64,000 bases of DNA from Gnetum montanum (GCA_015680685.1 MNCI01005823.1:192623-256622), one strand, 5' to 3'; shown: positions 1-11,760, counted from the stretch's first letter. Translations and numbers: made by a program. Notes: generated by a model not told the origin, from the letters alone.

Positions 1-1347
1 CTTTAATTTCTATCATGAAAATTTACACATCATGGTAACTATAACTCATGAGGTATAGGCAAAGGCCCTAGGACTTATACTTGAAGTAAGTTCTAACAAG
101 AATAACATTTAAGTTCAATTAAAGAGATGGAGATCAACTTTAAAAGTATTGAAAATTAAGTTGCACAAGAAATGAGAAACTTACTTCATTAAGGAAAAGG
201 TATATGGTAATTATAACATATCAAATCATGACCATAATATTAATAGGATAGTTGCAAGAATAATATCTATATTGAAATAAATAAAGTGAAAATGATTATA
301 ATAGAAATTAATATAATGTAATACAAATATATAAAAAAAAGAAATATATATAAATTGGTGTATGTAATGTAAAATCATAATGTAGGTACAAGAAGGTTAT
401 AAATATTAATTACATAAAAATAGAGAGGATAGAAAATAAACATAATATAGTAAACAAAGAGTCCAATTATGTTAAAAATAAATTCTTGAGTGTGCAATAT
501 ATTTGCAACTACAAATAGACACCTAGATAGTACATGTTCAATTGTATGTAAAAGGTTATGATATATCAATAGACACATCTTTTTATTATTTTCTTAACAA
601 CTATTTGTTGATATGATAAATTGTTATGATTCTACATTGCTTAACTCTAACCATACATGTTGAGGTTAATAATTACATTAATTCTTAATAGAAAGAACCA
701 GTCATGTTTTAGAAAAGCTAATAGAAGAACTTTCTATAAATTGAAATTTCTTTATTACATTCTCAAGAGATCTCAAAAGATCTATAGGATAAACAAAAAA
801 ACTCTTACAAGGTTTAAATATGTTTTTAATGAATCTTCCAAACCTCATCAAGGCGGGGTCCGAAGGTTGATAATTCTAGCTAAAAATTTATAATACAATT
901 TTTTACTTGAATGTCATATTTAAGTTTTAATGAATTAAAAACATAGGTAAGTTTTATGAATGTTTCATGTTGGCTATATGTTTAGGGGCTTCATATAGTC
1001 ATTTGGTTCTAATTTAATGAATCTAATCTTCCTTTAGTGAATATGATTTTTTCTAATGGATCTGATTTTTCTCTAATGAAAATAACTTTAAAATTTTCCT
1101 ATGGGGGATTCTATATTACCTTCAACTTTTTTAATCAATATTGAAATTTCTAGTTCTTTTATCAATGTAGAAATTTCTATTAATTCTCAAGATATAGATT
1201 TACAAACTAATAAGAAAAAAGTTGTGATGCTTTCTTCTAATAATGTTAATGTAACCAAGACATAATTTGTTCTTTCCTAATGATGTATATGAGTCATTGG
1301 TTGTTTATCTTTCATCACAACATGTGTTCATTCAAATTTTAGGTTAC
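1..1347. other. AT-rich flank, no gene recognised
   Basis: This stretch is strongly AT-rich and has only short chance frames. A 78-codon frame at 657-893 (+) is basic, matches no family I know and has no recognisable start context. Around 1094-1265 there is a somewhat longer open stretch rich in Ile, Ser and Asn, too short and low in complexity to name. The last five bases (GTTAC, 1343-1347) are the target-site duplication of the retrotransposon that follows, and the sequence resumes after that element at 21535. Confidence 0.5.
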
Positions 1348-1386
1348 TGATAAGCTACGATATTACACCCGTGATATCGTGCCCCT

Positions 1387-1494
1387 GATATCGCGTACGT
1401 GATATCGTGGCCTTCCATGCGATATCACGTATGCGATATCGCGTACGTGATATCATGGCCTTCCATGCAATATCACGTATGCGATATCGCGGCC
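1387..1494 (+). repeat. 48-bp tandem repeat of GATATC palindromes in the A LTR
   Basis: Two full 48-bp units start at 1387 and 1435, with the start of a third at 1483. Each contains gatatcgcgtacgtgatatc, a near-perfect inverted repeat, and a related gatatcacgtatgc arm. The 3' LTR (about 20728-20790) holds roughly one unit. The array sits just upstream of the TATA box, so it is in the U3 promoter region and is unusually CpG-rich for this AT-rich window. Confidence 0.85.
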
Positions 1495-1504
1495 TAGCTC
1501 ATTG

Positions 1505-1516
1505 CCTATAAATAAG
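1505..1516 (+). promoter_or_regulatory. TATA box of element A 5' LTR
   Basis: CCTATAAATAAG lies directly downstream of the GATATC array and is conserved at 20800-20811 in the 3' LTR. The antisense relative has a similar TATTTATAAATA at about 29470. Position within the LTR fits the U3/R boundary promoter of an LTR retrotransposon. Confidence 0.7.
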
Positions 1517-2235
1517 AGATAGGCGCACCTAGTTTGCATAGTTAGTCTTAGTCCCTTACCCAAACTCTTACCTTTTCTCCCTCTCAGAGTTAGAATTATT
1601 TTTGCATGCCCGCAGTAGAAGTCATAAAGTGAACGGATCTTTATTCGAGCATTGTGTACCTAAGCATACCTTGTGTATGACAATAAAGATGAACTTTGTG
1701 ATAAACCTTGCAACATTCATAATAGATTAATTAATGTTAATTACTATTACTTAACGCTTTCCTTAGTTAATTAATGATTCTCTCTTACCATACAACTCTC
1801 CTAAGTAAGCACACACAGTACAATCACTTCGAGCATGCGTGTAACACTTGGTAACCTAGTAACGATTATCATTGGGTAATCCCAGTAGTGTTGCACTAGT
1901 TCAGGATGTGTATGGCAAGTGAGAATGGATACTAGTGTTAGGATTAGTTAGAGCCTAGTTAATAAGTAGTCAAATTAAATTAGTTACTTAGTTATCTCTC
2001 TCCTCCCTTATAAGCAATAGGACATAAAAACACAAAAAAGTATAAAAATCATATGCCTCAAGTTTACTTAACCATACAATTGTGACATACAAGTACGCTT
2101 GTGAAGACAATGATTGATCAATCCATTCTTGTTCCACAAAGGTGCATAAGCACTTAGTCCTTGGAATTTGATCGAATCGTGCATGGACACTCATATTCAT
2201 ATGGTTGAGTGTAGGGATACCTCATCACTCATCAT

Positions 2236-2253
2236 CGGCACTGTTGCTGTGGA
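2236..2253 (+). other. Element A primer binding site (decayed, tRNA-Asp type)
   Basis: Two bases after the LTR end, the sequence cggcactgttgctgtgga matches the common plant gypsy primer site tggcgccgttgccgggga at most positions. Most differences are C to T or G to A changes. Its position and spacing support the LTR border; the tRNA assignment is from general knowledge of such sites. Confidence 0.6.
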
Positions 2254-2940
2254 TTTTGTTGCTTATGCGCTAATTAGAACTTAGGAGATATTTCACATTG
2301 TTGGAATGAACCCTTAGGGTTGGTTATCTTACAATTGTTAAAAAGAAGAACATTGCACATTGAATAGACAATCATGTCTCCTTCTTCGTACAAAAGTGTT
2401 TCACCACCTAGGTTTGATACAGGTAATAATTAGAGGTGTAGTACACATGATAATTTACCAATCCCTTGACAGTTTCATGTGGTATATGTTCATCGGGATG
2501 AACATATACCAAACTTTATCTTTATCCTTCACTAGGATGAACAATTGTGTTGGCAATATTTAGAAGGTAACATAGTGTTACCTCTCGATCACTCAGTCCT
2601 AGACATGCTTCTTCATGATCTCACACGAATTGGTATGCAGCACTTACAGGTAGAGTACATTTTGCATGATCATGACTCGAGAGAGTATCGACCCATGGAG
2701 GCACAGTGTCAAAGGAATTTACAACAGGAGATACGTCATGCATCCATGAAGGGAAAGTTGTCGCAAAATGTCCCACATGCCTTAAGTGAAAATGAGGGTG
2801 GTAAACCTGCCTTAGGTAGTTGCCCACACAATGATGTTCCTCCCATTGACTTATGTCAATGGGTTGTGTATCAAAATATTTACTCAACTATCTATAACTT
2901 GGATTTTGATATAGAAAAACACAAAGGGTCTAAAAAAAGA
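2254..2940 (+). other. Element A 5' leader / start of gag, unresolved
   Basis: This lies between the primer site and the recognisable gag. A 133-codon frame at 2545-2946 is open but in a different frame from the gag that follows, and I do not recognise it. It may be a frameshifted amino-terminal gag segment. No other structure was seen. Confidence 0.4.
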
Positions 2941-3478
2941 ATATGAACACATGACAAAGATGGCCATTTCAATCGTAACCGCGATCGAGGCTACAACCAT
3001 AGAAGAGAAGGAAGTAGGCACCGATAGGGTGATGATCCTCCTTCTTCTTTACCTTCATCATCTCGTTCACCTTGTCCTTCAGGATCTAGATGCAATCACA
3101 AGGAAAAAGACCATGAGGATAAGGGTAGGCGAAACAAGAGTCATAGATAAAATAGTCAAGAAAGGGAACAAGGGCACTCTAGAGAAACACACTGTGAAAG
3201 AAGGGAAAGTAGGGAACAACATGGGCATCATAGACGCGATAGGCGAGATGATCACGATGAACCCCTACTTGCTACTTGAAGTATGTTAAACATAACTGAG
3301 GTTGTTAGGATCCCAACAAGGCACCACAAGGATAGTAGGATTAAGAGATTGGACATGAATATTATCCCATGATTTGAAGGGGCATACAACGCTGATCCTC
3401 AAAATCATCTACAAGCATTTCATGATGCATGTGCCTTAAAAAACATAGAAAATGAATGGAAAAAACTTAATTTGTTCC
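2941..3478 (+). pseudogene. gag: Element A gag, amino-terminal part (broken by element C)
   Basis: Reading in the frame from about 2949, the product begins with a basic, Arg/Asp/His-rich stretch (HRRDRRDDHDEP near 3227-3262). It continues into a gag-like segment ending EGAYNADPQNHLQAFHDAC (about 3377-3433), the typical opening of the plant Ty3/gypsy capsid domain. In-frame stops occur, for example before LNITEV near 3285 and after DMNIIP at about 3370. The reading is cut at 3478 by insertion of element C; the rest of the domain resumes at 13964. Gag forms the cytoplasmic virus-like particle of such elements; this copy cannot. Confidence 0.7.
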
Positions 3479-5668
3479 TAAAAACCCCACAAAATTTTAG
3501 CTAGCACTTTCAGACAGAAAATAAACCTAAGTCATGATGATCCCCAGCATGACCAAGCTCCAGAGCATCAAAACAACATCGAATGGAGCATAATTGAAAA
3601 GGAAAAACTTCTTCCAGATCCACAAGTGACTACATCAGCATCTGGCATCAGGAATTTCAAGTTTTGGGTTCAAAATACTTGGTTTTGACTAAGTACACAC
3701 TGGGTTGTACGCTGGCTAGCGTACAGACCAGCGTATGACAACTTTTGGGCCCCAAAAATGAGTCAAAACATGCCAAAATTGAGTGTCTGGACCCCCCATG
3801 ACCTTCCCCAAGGTCCCCAATAGCTCTTGGCCTCCTGAAAATTCAATTTTGGGTTATAAATGATGTAATTTCATGTGTATACGCTAGGCACACCTTAGTA
3901 TACACTGGCCAGCATATAGCCCAGCGTATACCATCAAAAAGGGCCCAAAACAGGCATCACAGAGCAAGATTTTCACATCAAATAAACTCCTAGAGGTAGG
4001 AAAACTATTGAGCATCATCATTGGCTCCTGAAGATCAAGGTTTTACCTTGAAATGATGCACTTTCATGTGTATATGTTGGGTACACCTTGCTATACGCTG
4101 GCCAGGGTATAGCCCAGCGTACACCACCATGAATGGGGAAAATCAGGCACTTTTGGGTAAGTTTTCAACCTGGAATTGATCCTTAGGACATGGGAAATAA
4201 TCCTACAAGGTCACAGGCTTCAAAAAATTTAGTTTTGGGCTTCCAACGAGCCATACTCACCTGTTTACATTGAGCACACCTTGGTATATGCTGGCTAGCG
4301 TATAGCTTAGCGTAGACCACCAAAATAGGCCCGAAACTGCATCAAAATGAAGTCAAAATCAGCATCCGGACACCCTGGAGGATCAGCAGTGCTCAAGAAT
4401 CAAGGGACAAGCACCAGGGTATAGAGTCAGACATCCAACATGGTAGTTCATGAGGTGTACACTGAGGTTGATGTTGGCCAGCGTATAGCCCAATGTCAAC
4501 CCCACAAAGTCCTCCAAAACAGCACCAAATCACGGAAAAATTGGCTCAAATTTGACATGTAGCACCCTCAGGACATGAGCCATGTAGATCTACAGTAAAA
4601 ATTGGCTTTAGAGGTCAAAATTTGGTCCAAAATGCATCATTTATGGTGCATACACTGGCCAACGTATGGAGCGTATATGCTAGCATATGGAGCATATAGA
4701 TCGTATACCCCAGTGTATACACCAGCATACACATGCTAGACACGCAATCTCATACGTTGAATGCTGTACGCAGATGCCAACACACGCCAAAGCATTTCAA
4801 GACATGTTGAGGCCAAAAATAGTAGGCCAGAGCATGGATCTAGAAGCTAGAGACATCATTCTTGTTGTAACATACAAATTATTTTGTAAATTTTAAGTTT
4901 TTTGAGCGTTCGAAGCCTATACGCTGGGCGTTCATACGCTAGCATGTATGCTACATGTTGTATAGTTGTAACGTATCCTACACTCGATCAACGCACCACC
5001 TGTCTCCTGATCCAAATTTTTCTCACCTCATAGCCACTCATCTCCTTCTAGATCCGAATCTAATGCCCAAGATCTTATAAAAATCCTGATTTTTCATTAG
5101 ATCTGAAAGAGGAAGGGAGGTCGCAATTTTTACAAATAGATATAAAAACTGGAATCTAGGACACTTAGCAGATCTGGGCATTAGCCTCTGTACGTTGGGC
5201 ATCAGACTTGGATGCTGCATTTCCTTGCAACCCAAAACCTGCATCTTCCAGCATCCGTCATCACCCACCGGGGCTAAAAGTCCACCTTGTGATCAATCCA
5301 CAACTGCGTTCTAATCAATGCACATTGTAATCATTTTTCAATACAAAATAGTTTACATTTTGCCCAGATTTATTGCAGTTTTCTCTTTTTTTTCTTCTTA
5401 GTTTACGTTTACATTCCTGTTTACGTTATTGTGCCTGTTTACGTTACGGTTTACGTTTAATGTGCATCGTTTATGTATAACCCAACGTATTGCAAAGTGC
5501 GTGTGTTGGGGAATTCCTCGTTTGATCTATGCACGGACCATTCAAGGCACTCTACCTTCATCCATTCCAACTTGCCCTCAAGCGAAGGTAGGGTCTTCTG
5601 TATTTCTTCCGTGGATCTCCTAGTGTTTGTTTCATTCTAGCCTTGCACCGACGATTTCGGATGGTACA
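3479..5668 (+). repeat. Element C 5' LTR (2.19 kb)
   Basis: It aligns end to end with 11778-13963 (2186 bp). It ends GGATGGTACA in both copies. The first two bases are TA here instead of the TG seen at 11778. It carries many copies of a TATACGCTGG-type motif, often as inverted pairs, and has no coding capacity. Differences between the two LTRs are mostly transitions. Confidence 0.88.
3880..4740. repeat. Dispersed TATACGCTGG/CCAGCGTATA inverted motifs in the C LTR
   Basis: The motif recurs near 3700-3740, 3880-3930, 4070-4125, 4265-4320, 4440-4490 and 4650-4740, typically as a left arm ...TATACGCTGGCC followed by right arms ...AGCGTATA separated by a few bases. The matching motif in the 3' LTR includes a perfect palindrome at 12206-12227. 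The spacing of roughly 180-200 bp suggests an old tandem repeat. Confidence 0.65.
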
Positions 5669-5673
5669 GAAAA

Positions 5674-5690
5674 TGGTGCTAGAAGGAGGG
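5674..5690 (+). other. Element C primer binding site
   Basis: tggtgctagaaggaggg starts five bases after the LTR end. Element B1 has tggcgctagaaggaggg at 32668-32684 and B2 the same site on the minus strand at about 54900-54916, so C and B use the same primer type apart from one transition here. I do not assign the tRNA. Confidence 0.75.
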
Positions 5691-6232
5691 CCATTTTTCT
5701 CCTAGATCTATGTCTTGCTATCCCAGATCTACCCTCTGTGACTATAGATCTACATCCCGTTCCACTAGATCTATGTTCAAACATTACAGATCTGCGTTGT
5801 GCTCTCTCAGATCTACGCCACATCTAGCATTCATACACTATTCACCTGTAAGGAGGGTCGTTTTTCTCCTAGATCTACATCTTGTTATCCCAGATCTACC
5901 CTCTGTGACTACAGATCTGCATCCTGTGACTGTAGATCTACATCCCATTCCACTAGATCTACGTTCAAACATTGCAGATCTGCGTTGTGCTATCTTAGAT
6001 CTGCGCCACATCTAGCATTCATACGCTGTTGACCTATAAGGAGGGTCATTTTTCTCCTAGATCTACATCTTGCTATCCCAGATCTACCCTCTGTGACTAC
6101 AGATCTGCACCCTATGACTACAGATCTATGTCCCGTTCCACTAGATCTACATTCAAACATTGCAGATCTACGTTTTGCTCTCTCAGATCTGCGCCACATC
6201 CAGCGTTCATACGCTCTTCACCTGTATACGCT
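5683..6232 (+). repeat. Threefold leader repeat with AGATCT array
   Basis: Three tandem copies of about 170-195 bp begin near 5683, 5853 and 6038, each opening with an AAGGAGGGxCxTTTTTCTCCTAGATCT block. Within each copy AGATCT recurs every 20-26 bp, giving about twenty copies in total. Long open frames here (for example 6029-6544) are translations of this repeat, not genes. The array lies between the primer site and gag, the leader position where packaging and translation signals usually sit. Confidence 0.85.
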
Positions 6233-6745
6233 GAATCTTTACTGTTTTGTTTTGGCCAAAATTTTAATTTTTATAGTATATGCTATAGTTCACCTCCCCT
6301 GTGGGCATTTACACTAGCATTATATCCTATTTATCATCTGTATACGCTGTGCACAATTGGTGTACGCTGTGACCCCTGCTCATACGCTGCCACCACTGTG
6401 TATACGCTGAGTGTAGTGTATACACTGCCTCTTATATGCTGCCACCTATATGCTATTCCAACACTTAGCCAAATCTTCTCCCATTTACATTGTATACGTT
6501 GGACACTTAGACAAATTTTTAGTGTTCACACGCTGGACACTTAGATAAATTTTTAGTGTTCACACGCTGGACACTTAAAAAATTTTCAGTGTTCACACGC
6601 CGGACACTTAGAAAAATTTTCAGTGTTCACACGCTAGACACACTGTAGTTCAGCCACATTGCACACACTGCACCCTTAGCCTGGACCATACACTACACTT
6701 GTTGTCTTTTTGCCTTGCCCATACGCTACCCCATCACACATCACC
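6233..6745 (+). repeat. Element C leader with 35-bp GCTGGACACTTAG repeats
   Basis: From about 6495 to 6650 a unit of about 35 bp (cacacgctggacacttagA plus an AATTTTxAGTGTT run) is repeated four to five times with small changes. Before it, TATACGCTG-type motifs recur (6230-6460), the same motif as in the LTR. No coding region is evident before the gag start at 6746. Confidence 0.75.
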
Positions 6746-8569
6746 ATGGAGTCATGTCAGAACTCTAATGCACGCACCTTTGTAATCCTCACACAAGAAT
6801 AGTACAACTTTATCTGTTTGAAGATTTAGGCCAACCTTCCCCTTGACACCACAGAATAGGAGACAAAATGAAACTTCGAGTGCATATACATGGGAGGTCA
6901 TGAATTCGTCCCCTTTGTATATGACATCATCCCCCTTTTTGAGCCTCACCACCGACTCATCTCTCAGCTCCTTCTGGCAAGGAGCCAAAACACATGGCAA
7001 CCCACTGAAGAGCCCCAAAACCAACATGATGTAGATGACTTTGAGGCACAATTTGAACTTGAGGATTCATACCACACCCTCAGTTCCCATGCCTACGTGA
7101 ACCCATCATTCCACCCTCACATAGGACAGATGGCCACTCACCAAGTATTAACGAGCACACAAGCACCAGTATCCCAACAGAGATTACCCATGCCCATCTC
7201 CACCCAGTACATACTACACATGCAAACACATGGGGCTGCTTTTGTTACATCGGCTCCACACATCCAGGGTGTCACTTCACAGTTTGTGGATAGGCAAGGA
7301 ATCATACCCCTTGTTCAACAACCCACTCACTTCAATGTGCCACACCCCGCAACCACAACTCTGAACGTTGCTCCATAGTAGCAACTGATGACACAATCTC
7401 CCCAACCAACTAATTTTCCTACCACTCAAGAGTGGGTAGAAGAAAAACAATGGATGCAAGTGTTAGCTGATGAGGNTTCTACCACTCAAGAGTGGGTAGA
7501 AGAAAAACAATGGATGCAAGTGTTAGCTGATGAGGTAAAGCACCTCAAAACCGCCAACACCAAAGTAGTTAAAGTACTGGACTTCTACCATGATGATCCA
7601 ATTAACTCTTCAGTGCCATTGTTAGCTTTACCAAAGGGAATCACACTACCCCAGTTAACCAAGTACAATGGGAAGGAAGATCCGAACGCTCACTTAGTCA
7701 CGTTTCGATCAGAAACTCTATTGCTTCAAGCTTGGCCCCATGCAATCTTGCGCGTGTTTGCTATGTCCTTAATGAGCGTAGCCTTAGAATGGTACTGAGC
7801 CTTACCTCGTAACTCCATATCCTCTTTGGAGGATCTCTTTCACTAGTTCATTACCAGGTTTAAATACAACCTGAAGCCTGAAGCAACACTAGACACTCTG
7901 ATACAGGTGAAACAAGCGCCACTAGAGCCTGTGCATAAGTTCATTCAACGATGGAGCACAGTCCTTAATGAACTTCATGAGCCCATCCTTGAAACGTATT
8001 TGCTTACAATTCTGAAGGGAGTCATGAATGACTTCGTTAAGTCAAAACTGTACTACCTAAGTGCTCAAACATTGAGCCAAGCTTTCAATGTAGATCAAGA
8101 ACATTGAACAAGCTACACAAGCCAACAATGATCCTACCTATGTGGCTTACAAGAACCAACATGTTGCCAAACAACAGAGAACAACGGAAACTATAGCCAC
8201 AAGAACAAAAAAAAAACAAACACCAGTACCAACCCACCTACAATGACAGGGGCCATCCCAAGGCTCAAATTTCAGTGCAAGGATTGCTCTAAGTACACGC
8301 TGCTACCCACGTGACCTTCTGAACTACTAGAGCAATTTCTTAAAGCTGGGCAAATCCAATACAAACACGTAGTGGAGAATGCTCACTACCAACATGCTAG
8401 GTATTGTGAACTACTGAGGAACCCCACCTTAGCAGCACCAAATGAGCCCCCGATTCCATGACATTTCAAGTTAGACCAATTCTGTCACTACCACCAGATG
8501 TCCGGTCACAATACCAACAACTTCCATGCCTTACAGGATGATCTTCAGAAAATGATAGAACAAGGCTAA
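6746..8569 (+). pseudogene. gag: Element C gag (decayed)
   Basis: The reading starts at ATG 6746 and is homologous to the gag of B1 (33296) and B2 (54094), starting with the YNFxCxKV segment near 6810. A capsid-type domain follows at about 7600-8100 (KYNGKEDPNAHLVTFRSE, ALEWY, KFIQRWS, LSQAF). A zinc-knuckle-like stretch lies at about 8476-8560 (FCHYHQMSGHNTNNFHALQ); the last cysteine of the C-x2-x-H-x4-H-x4-C pattern is replaced by Phe. Stops at 7376, 7796, 7842 and 8105 and a frameshift near 6880 disable it. A 60-bp stretch around the single N at 7476 is duplicated and is probably an assembly join. The gene continues towards the protease region at 9136. Confidence 0.82.
7417..7535 (+). other. 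Single-N join with duplicated 57-bp flanks
   Basis: Bases 7419-7475 and 7479-7535 are identical and are separated by one N (7476) and three bases. A short exact repeat either side of a lone N is what unmerged overlapping contigs leave. The duplication adds 60 bp in the gag reading. Confidence 0.75.
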
Positions 8570-9135
8570 CTGAACGTCAACACCCTGAATCAACCCAGCA
8601 CAGGTGATGCCTCCTATGTCATAAACTCCATTGGCATAGATAGTAAGCTTAAACCTTTGTGATCTGTATGCCTCTTAGCAAGGCAATGATCCCCTCCACC
8701 TCCACGAGCAAGAGACCTCCCATTGTCATCCAAGTATCACCTCAAGCACCTACAAAACCTTTCATGGTCAAAGTACCATCGTAATCATCCACTAAGACGT
8801 TAAACTTGCATGATGCACCAACGACAACAACAAAGAAACCTTTCGTTATCAAGGTGCCACAACAAGCTAGTCAAACAACAATGACACCTCCTAAACTACC
8901 ATTTTTCATAAAGGTGTCATCACATTGTGGCCCCTCACCTACCCACAACCCAAACATAGACAACACAGGTAAGCAAACCAAATGGCAATAGAAGAGGATG
9001 AACGAACAACGAATAACACCCATAGCCCAAACAAAGGCCACACCTAGTATATAGCAACCAAATGCTGGGGGCCCTACTCCTAATCCCAAACAAACCAGGC
9101 CCAAGCCCTCAACTCATATAGAGGCAACCAACACA
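8570..9135 (+). other. Element C gag-protease linker
   Basis: The frame after the gag knuckle continues with a segment (GDASYVINSIGID, about 8607-8645) that has counterparts in B1 and B2, then a Pro/Thr/Lys-rich linker. It contains several stops. I see no separate gene; it is the decayed linker of the gag-protease polyprotein. Confidence 0.6.
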
Positions 9136-9918
9136 ATGGCAAATGACATGGACCTTGTAGCTACACTGGCCCAAGTGAAACAAATGCTCAAACAAAAGAA
9201 CACAACCATGAGCTTGTACGACTTGGTCATGACATCATTGGCTCATCGCAAAGCCTTAGCGCAAACATTAGCATCCATTCCTATTACAGAGGATATCCCT
9301 GCTAACATGGGATCCATCCGTGCAACGATTTCACAACACACACCACAAGGATTGGGTTCAAACACCTTAGCCTTCTACGATGATGCAGTTAAAGTCAACC
9401 CCAAACATGGGGAGGTCACAACAACCCCATTGTCGATTAGCATACATGTTGGGCAATGTACCATTCACAGAGTGCACGTTGATGAAGGTGCAACAACAAA
9501 CGTAGCTTTATACTCTATCATCGACAAACTAGGGATGGCAGAAGAGATCATGCCAACAAAAACCATGTGTTTAAAATCCTTCAACGGATCACATGTCACA
9601 GTTAAGGGCACAATCAACTTAGCCTTTGTGGCAAGAGAACAATTCCCCACTAGTGCTGAGTTCACTATCATAGAAGAGATGCCAAGTTTCAATATGATTC
9701 TTGGTAAACCTTGGCTAGCCCAACATCGGGCCGTTTCCTCACCTATACATCAGGAAATCTACCTTCCATACGAAGGTGTACAAGTCATCATACATGGTGA
9801 TAACACTCCCTTTCAAGCCATCCACAACATAGACATTTCACAAGTCTTGAAAGAAGAGTCTCTCGATGGAACACCCATGGCAAAAAATGCAACACCTATA
9901 TCTAAAACACTCGAATGA
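9136..9918 (+). pseudogene. PR: Element C aspartic protease region
   Basis: This 260-codon open stretch contains a retropepsin-like domain. The amino-terminal third (QVKQMLKQKNTTMSLYDLVM) is shared with B2. The active-site region reads HVDEGATTN at about 9475-9500 where plant gypsy proteases usually have Asp-Ser/Thr/Gly-Gly; B2 has VDDGAATN, so Asp-acid-Gly may be the family form. The flap and carboxy-terminal part include NMILGKPWLAQHRAVSSP near 9694-9750. The protease would cleave the polyprotein during particle maturation. This is the best-preserved coding stretch in C. It is followed by a stop, then noncoding DNA rather than reverse transcriptase. Confidence 0.78.
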
Positions 9919-11760
9919 GTGGTAAAAACTGAAAGCCTCCCAGAGCAACCAAAACCTAGCACACCTCCTAGACCACGTCTAGCTAGGAAAAAACCACATG
10001 ATCAAGACTCCCGTGTGACCAAAAACACATTTGACCACCGCCCACTCTTCACCTTTGTTCATTGTGCATACGTCACCTTTGTTTGTGTTGTACTAGCTTA
10101 CGCATTTCCATGCAGCTTGAAAATGTCTTAAACTAACACACGATTTGGTACGGCTTTAAACTACCATGCATGGCCCGAAAAGGCCTTAAATTACCACTTT
10201 TCGCATTGTTTTCTATTTTTCTTATGCATTTAAGTTATTTTTTCAGTAGTTACTACTTGACATTGTGTTCTCTAATTTCTTCTTTTGTAGGATCACCTAG
10301 ACATACGTGCATGCATCCATAGATTCGTCTTGGCATCATGACGGTAAACTGATACCACTGAATGTCCTGGGTTATGACTCAAAACTAACACCACAGAGCA
10401 GTCTTGGCATCATGACCTAAAACCAATACCACAGAGCATCCGGTATGACATCAAACTGCCACAATTTTGTTCACCAGAGTCCACTAAGACTATAAACTAG
10501 CTTGCCTCTTCATAGTTTGCCACGACTATAAACTAGCATCGCACCATCCACTACGATGATAAATTGGCAACGTCCAATGGGTTATGACGTAAAACTAACC
10601 CAGGATAGTCTGCTAAGACTATAAACTAGCAAGATCATCTCTGGCACATTCATCTACTACTGTGATTCATGACATTTCTTTATCAACGCCTGCCGCATCA
10701 TTCATCACATCAGTTCTGACAACACTATTGCTGCTCATTTTGTTTGCCTTAAGTTTCACATGGTGCCTCCATTTTCATTGGCCACATTTGTGTCTAAAGT
10801 GTTTGCTAACTCATTTACTTGTGGATTTCTTGTCTTCTTGGAGTTGTGTTTGTAGGATGATATCTAGTGGTGCTCGTACACGGATACACTTCATCACGGT
10901 GACAAGGTGCCACATTGTTTCTAACGCACGCAACCAGGTTAATCAATCTGTTCAAAAGTACATTCCTAGTTCCTAATACATTCTCCATTTCCCAAATACT
11001 CTTGTTTCCTTTCCTACCCAGTTACAGTTCCCAGATACACCAAGTACACCCAAAAACTTTGAGCACACTGTTGCACGCTATGACACTCTCAAGCAGTTGC
11101 AACACACAACACGACGCATGAGAATTAGTGCAAGATTGAAAGAAAGCTCTTTCCAAAAAAAAGAAGAAGAAAAAGAAAAAGAAAAGATCAAAGAGCAAAG
11201 AGAAAAATGAACCACACAACCTTTGGCACTTCCCATACAAGCCCTAGGTGGGAAGGTAGTTGTCTTGGAAAGAACTGTTCGTGTCTCACACCATCATGTT
11301 TCACCTCACTGCGTGGCTTTGGTTGTCGAACAATGGGTTTCTTTAGACACTCCACAAGGGTCCTGTTTCTCCAAAGAATGCATCACCTCATCGCATGACT
11401 TTGGTTGTGGCAACAAGTTCTCTTAAACCTAATACGAGAGTCTTGTTCCTCCAAAGGACACACACCTCATGCGGTGGTTCCGAGTCTGCCAAATACTAGC
11501 CATCGACAAGGGCCAACATGAGTCATTAGCACAGATGAACACTCATCTCCCACACCATCACAATCCCTTGATCAATTCCCAATCCCATAGTTGTAGATAT
11601 CCTCCTTACCCATCTCAAAACCTTATTTCCTACTCCCATGTACTTTGAAAATGGTGCAACGACATCTAGCCAAGTGCCTAAGGACAATGCTGACTACTGG
11701 GTTGCTTGCAGTGTTTTGTACTTCTTCGTCGATGCCTCTTGGGTTGATTCCTCTAGGAAT
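9919..11760 (+). other. Element C 3' noncoding region with ACTAGC arrays
   Basis: No pol domain is found. About 10130-10200 has GGCCCGAAAAGGCCTTAAA-type units, and 10320-10640 has many GACTATAAACTAGC or GATGATAAATTGGC-type units. The same units flank the antisense gene in B1/B2 and lie downstream of integrase in B2. A purine-rich run of about 55 bases (11155-11209) follows. The stretch 11220-11640 shows short repeated phrases (TTTGGTTGTxGAACAA, TCCTTTCTCCAAAG-like) but no recognisable protein. Confidence 0.6.

Larger units (their letters stand above)
1348..2234 (+). repeat. Element A 5' LTR
   Basis: It aligns by eye with 20719-21529 along its full length. It starts TGATAAGC and ends CTCATCA; the antisense relative at 27962 has the same CTCATCA end, which supports this border. 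It is longer than the 3' LTR because of an extra copy of a GATATC-rich 48-bp unit near its start. A TATA box (TATAAATA) lies at about 1507, followed by the expected R/U5 sequence. Confidence 0.88.

Noticed and set aside
5690-6232. Regularly spaced repeats that could suggest a CRISPR array
   Set aside because: Units are tandem, spacers are themselves repeated, and the context is a plant retrotransposon leader.
5429-6544. Several overlapping open frames with RSTxCYPRSTLCDYRS-like repeats
   Set aside because: They translate the AGATCT tandem repeat in several frames and both strands; repeat periodicity explains their openness, and there is no domain.
11154-11209. Purine-rich run as the polypurine tract of element C
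   Set aside because: It is about 570 bp from the 3' LTR; the tract that abuts the LTR at 11761-11777 matches that of B2 and fits better.
10662-11240. Short hydrophobic frames (for example 10662-10976) as membrane protein genes
   Set aside because: Composition is T-rich repeat-derived sequence within the C noncoding region, frames overlap on both strands, and no homologue is recognised.
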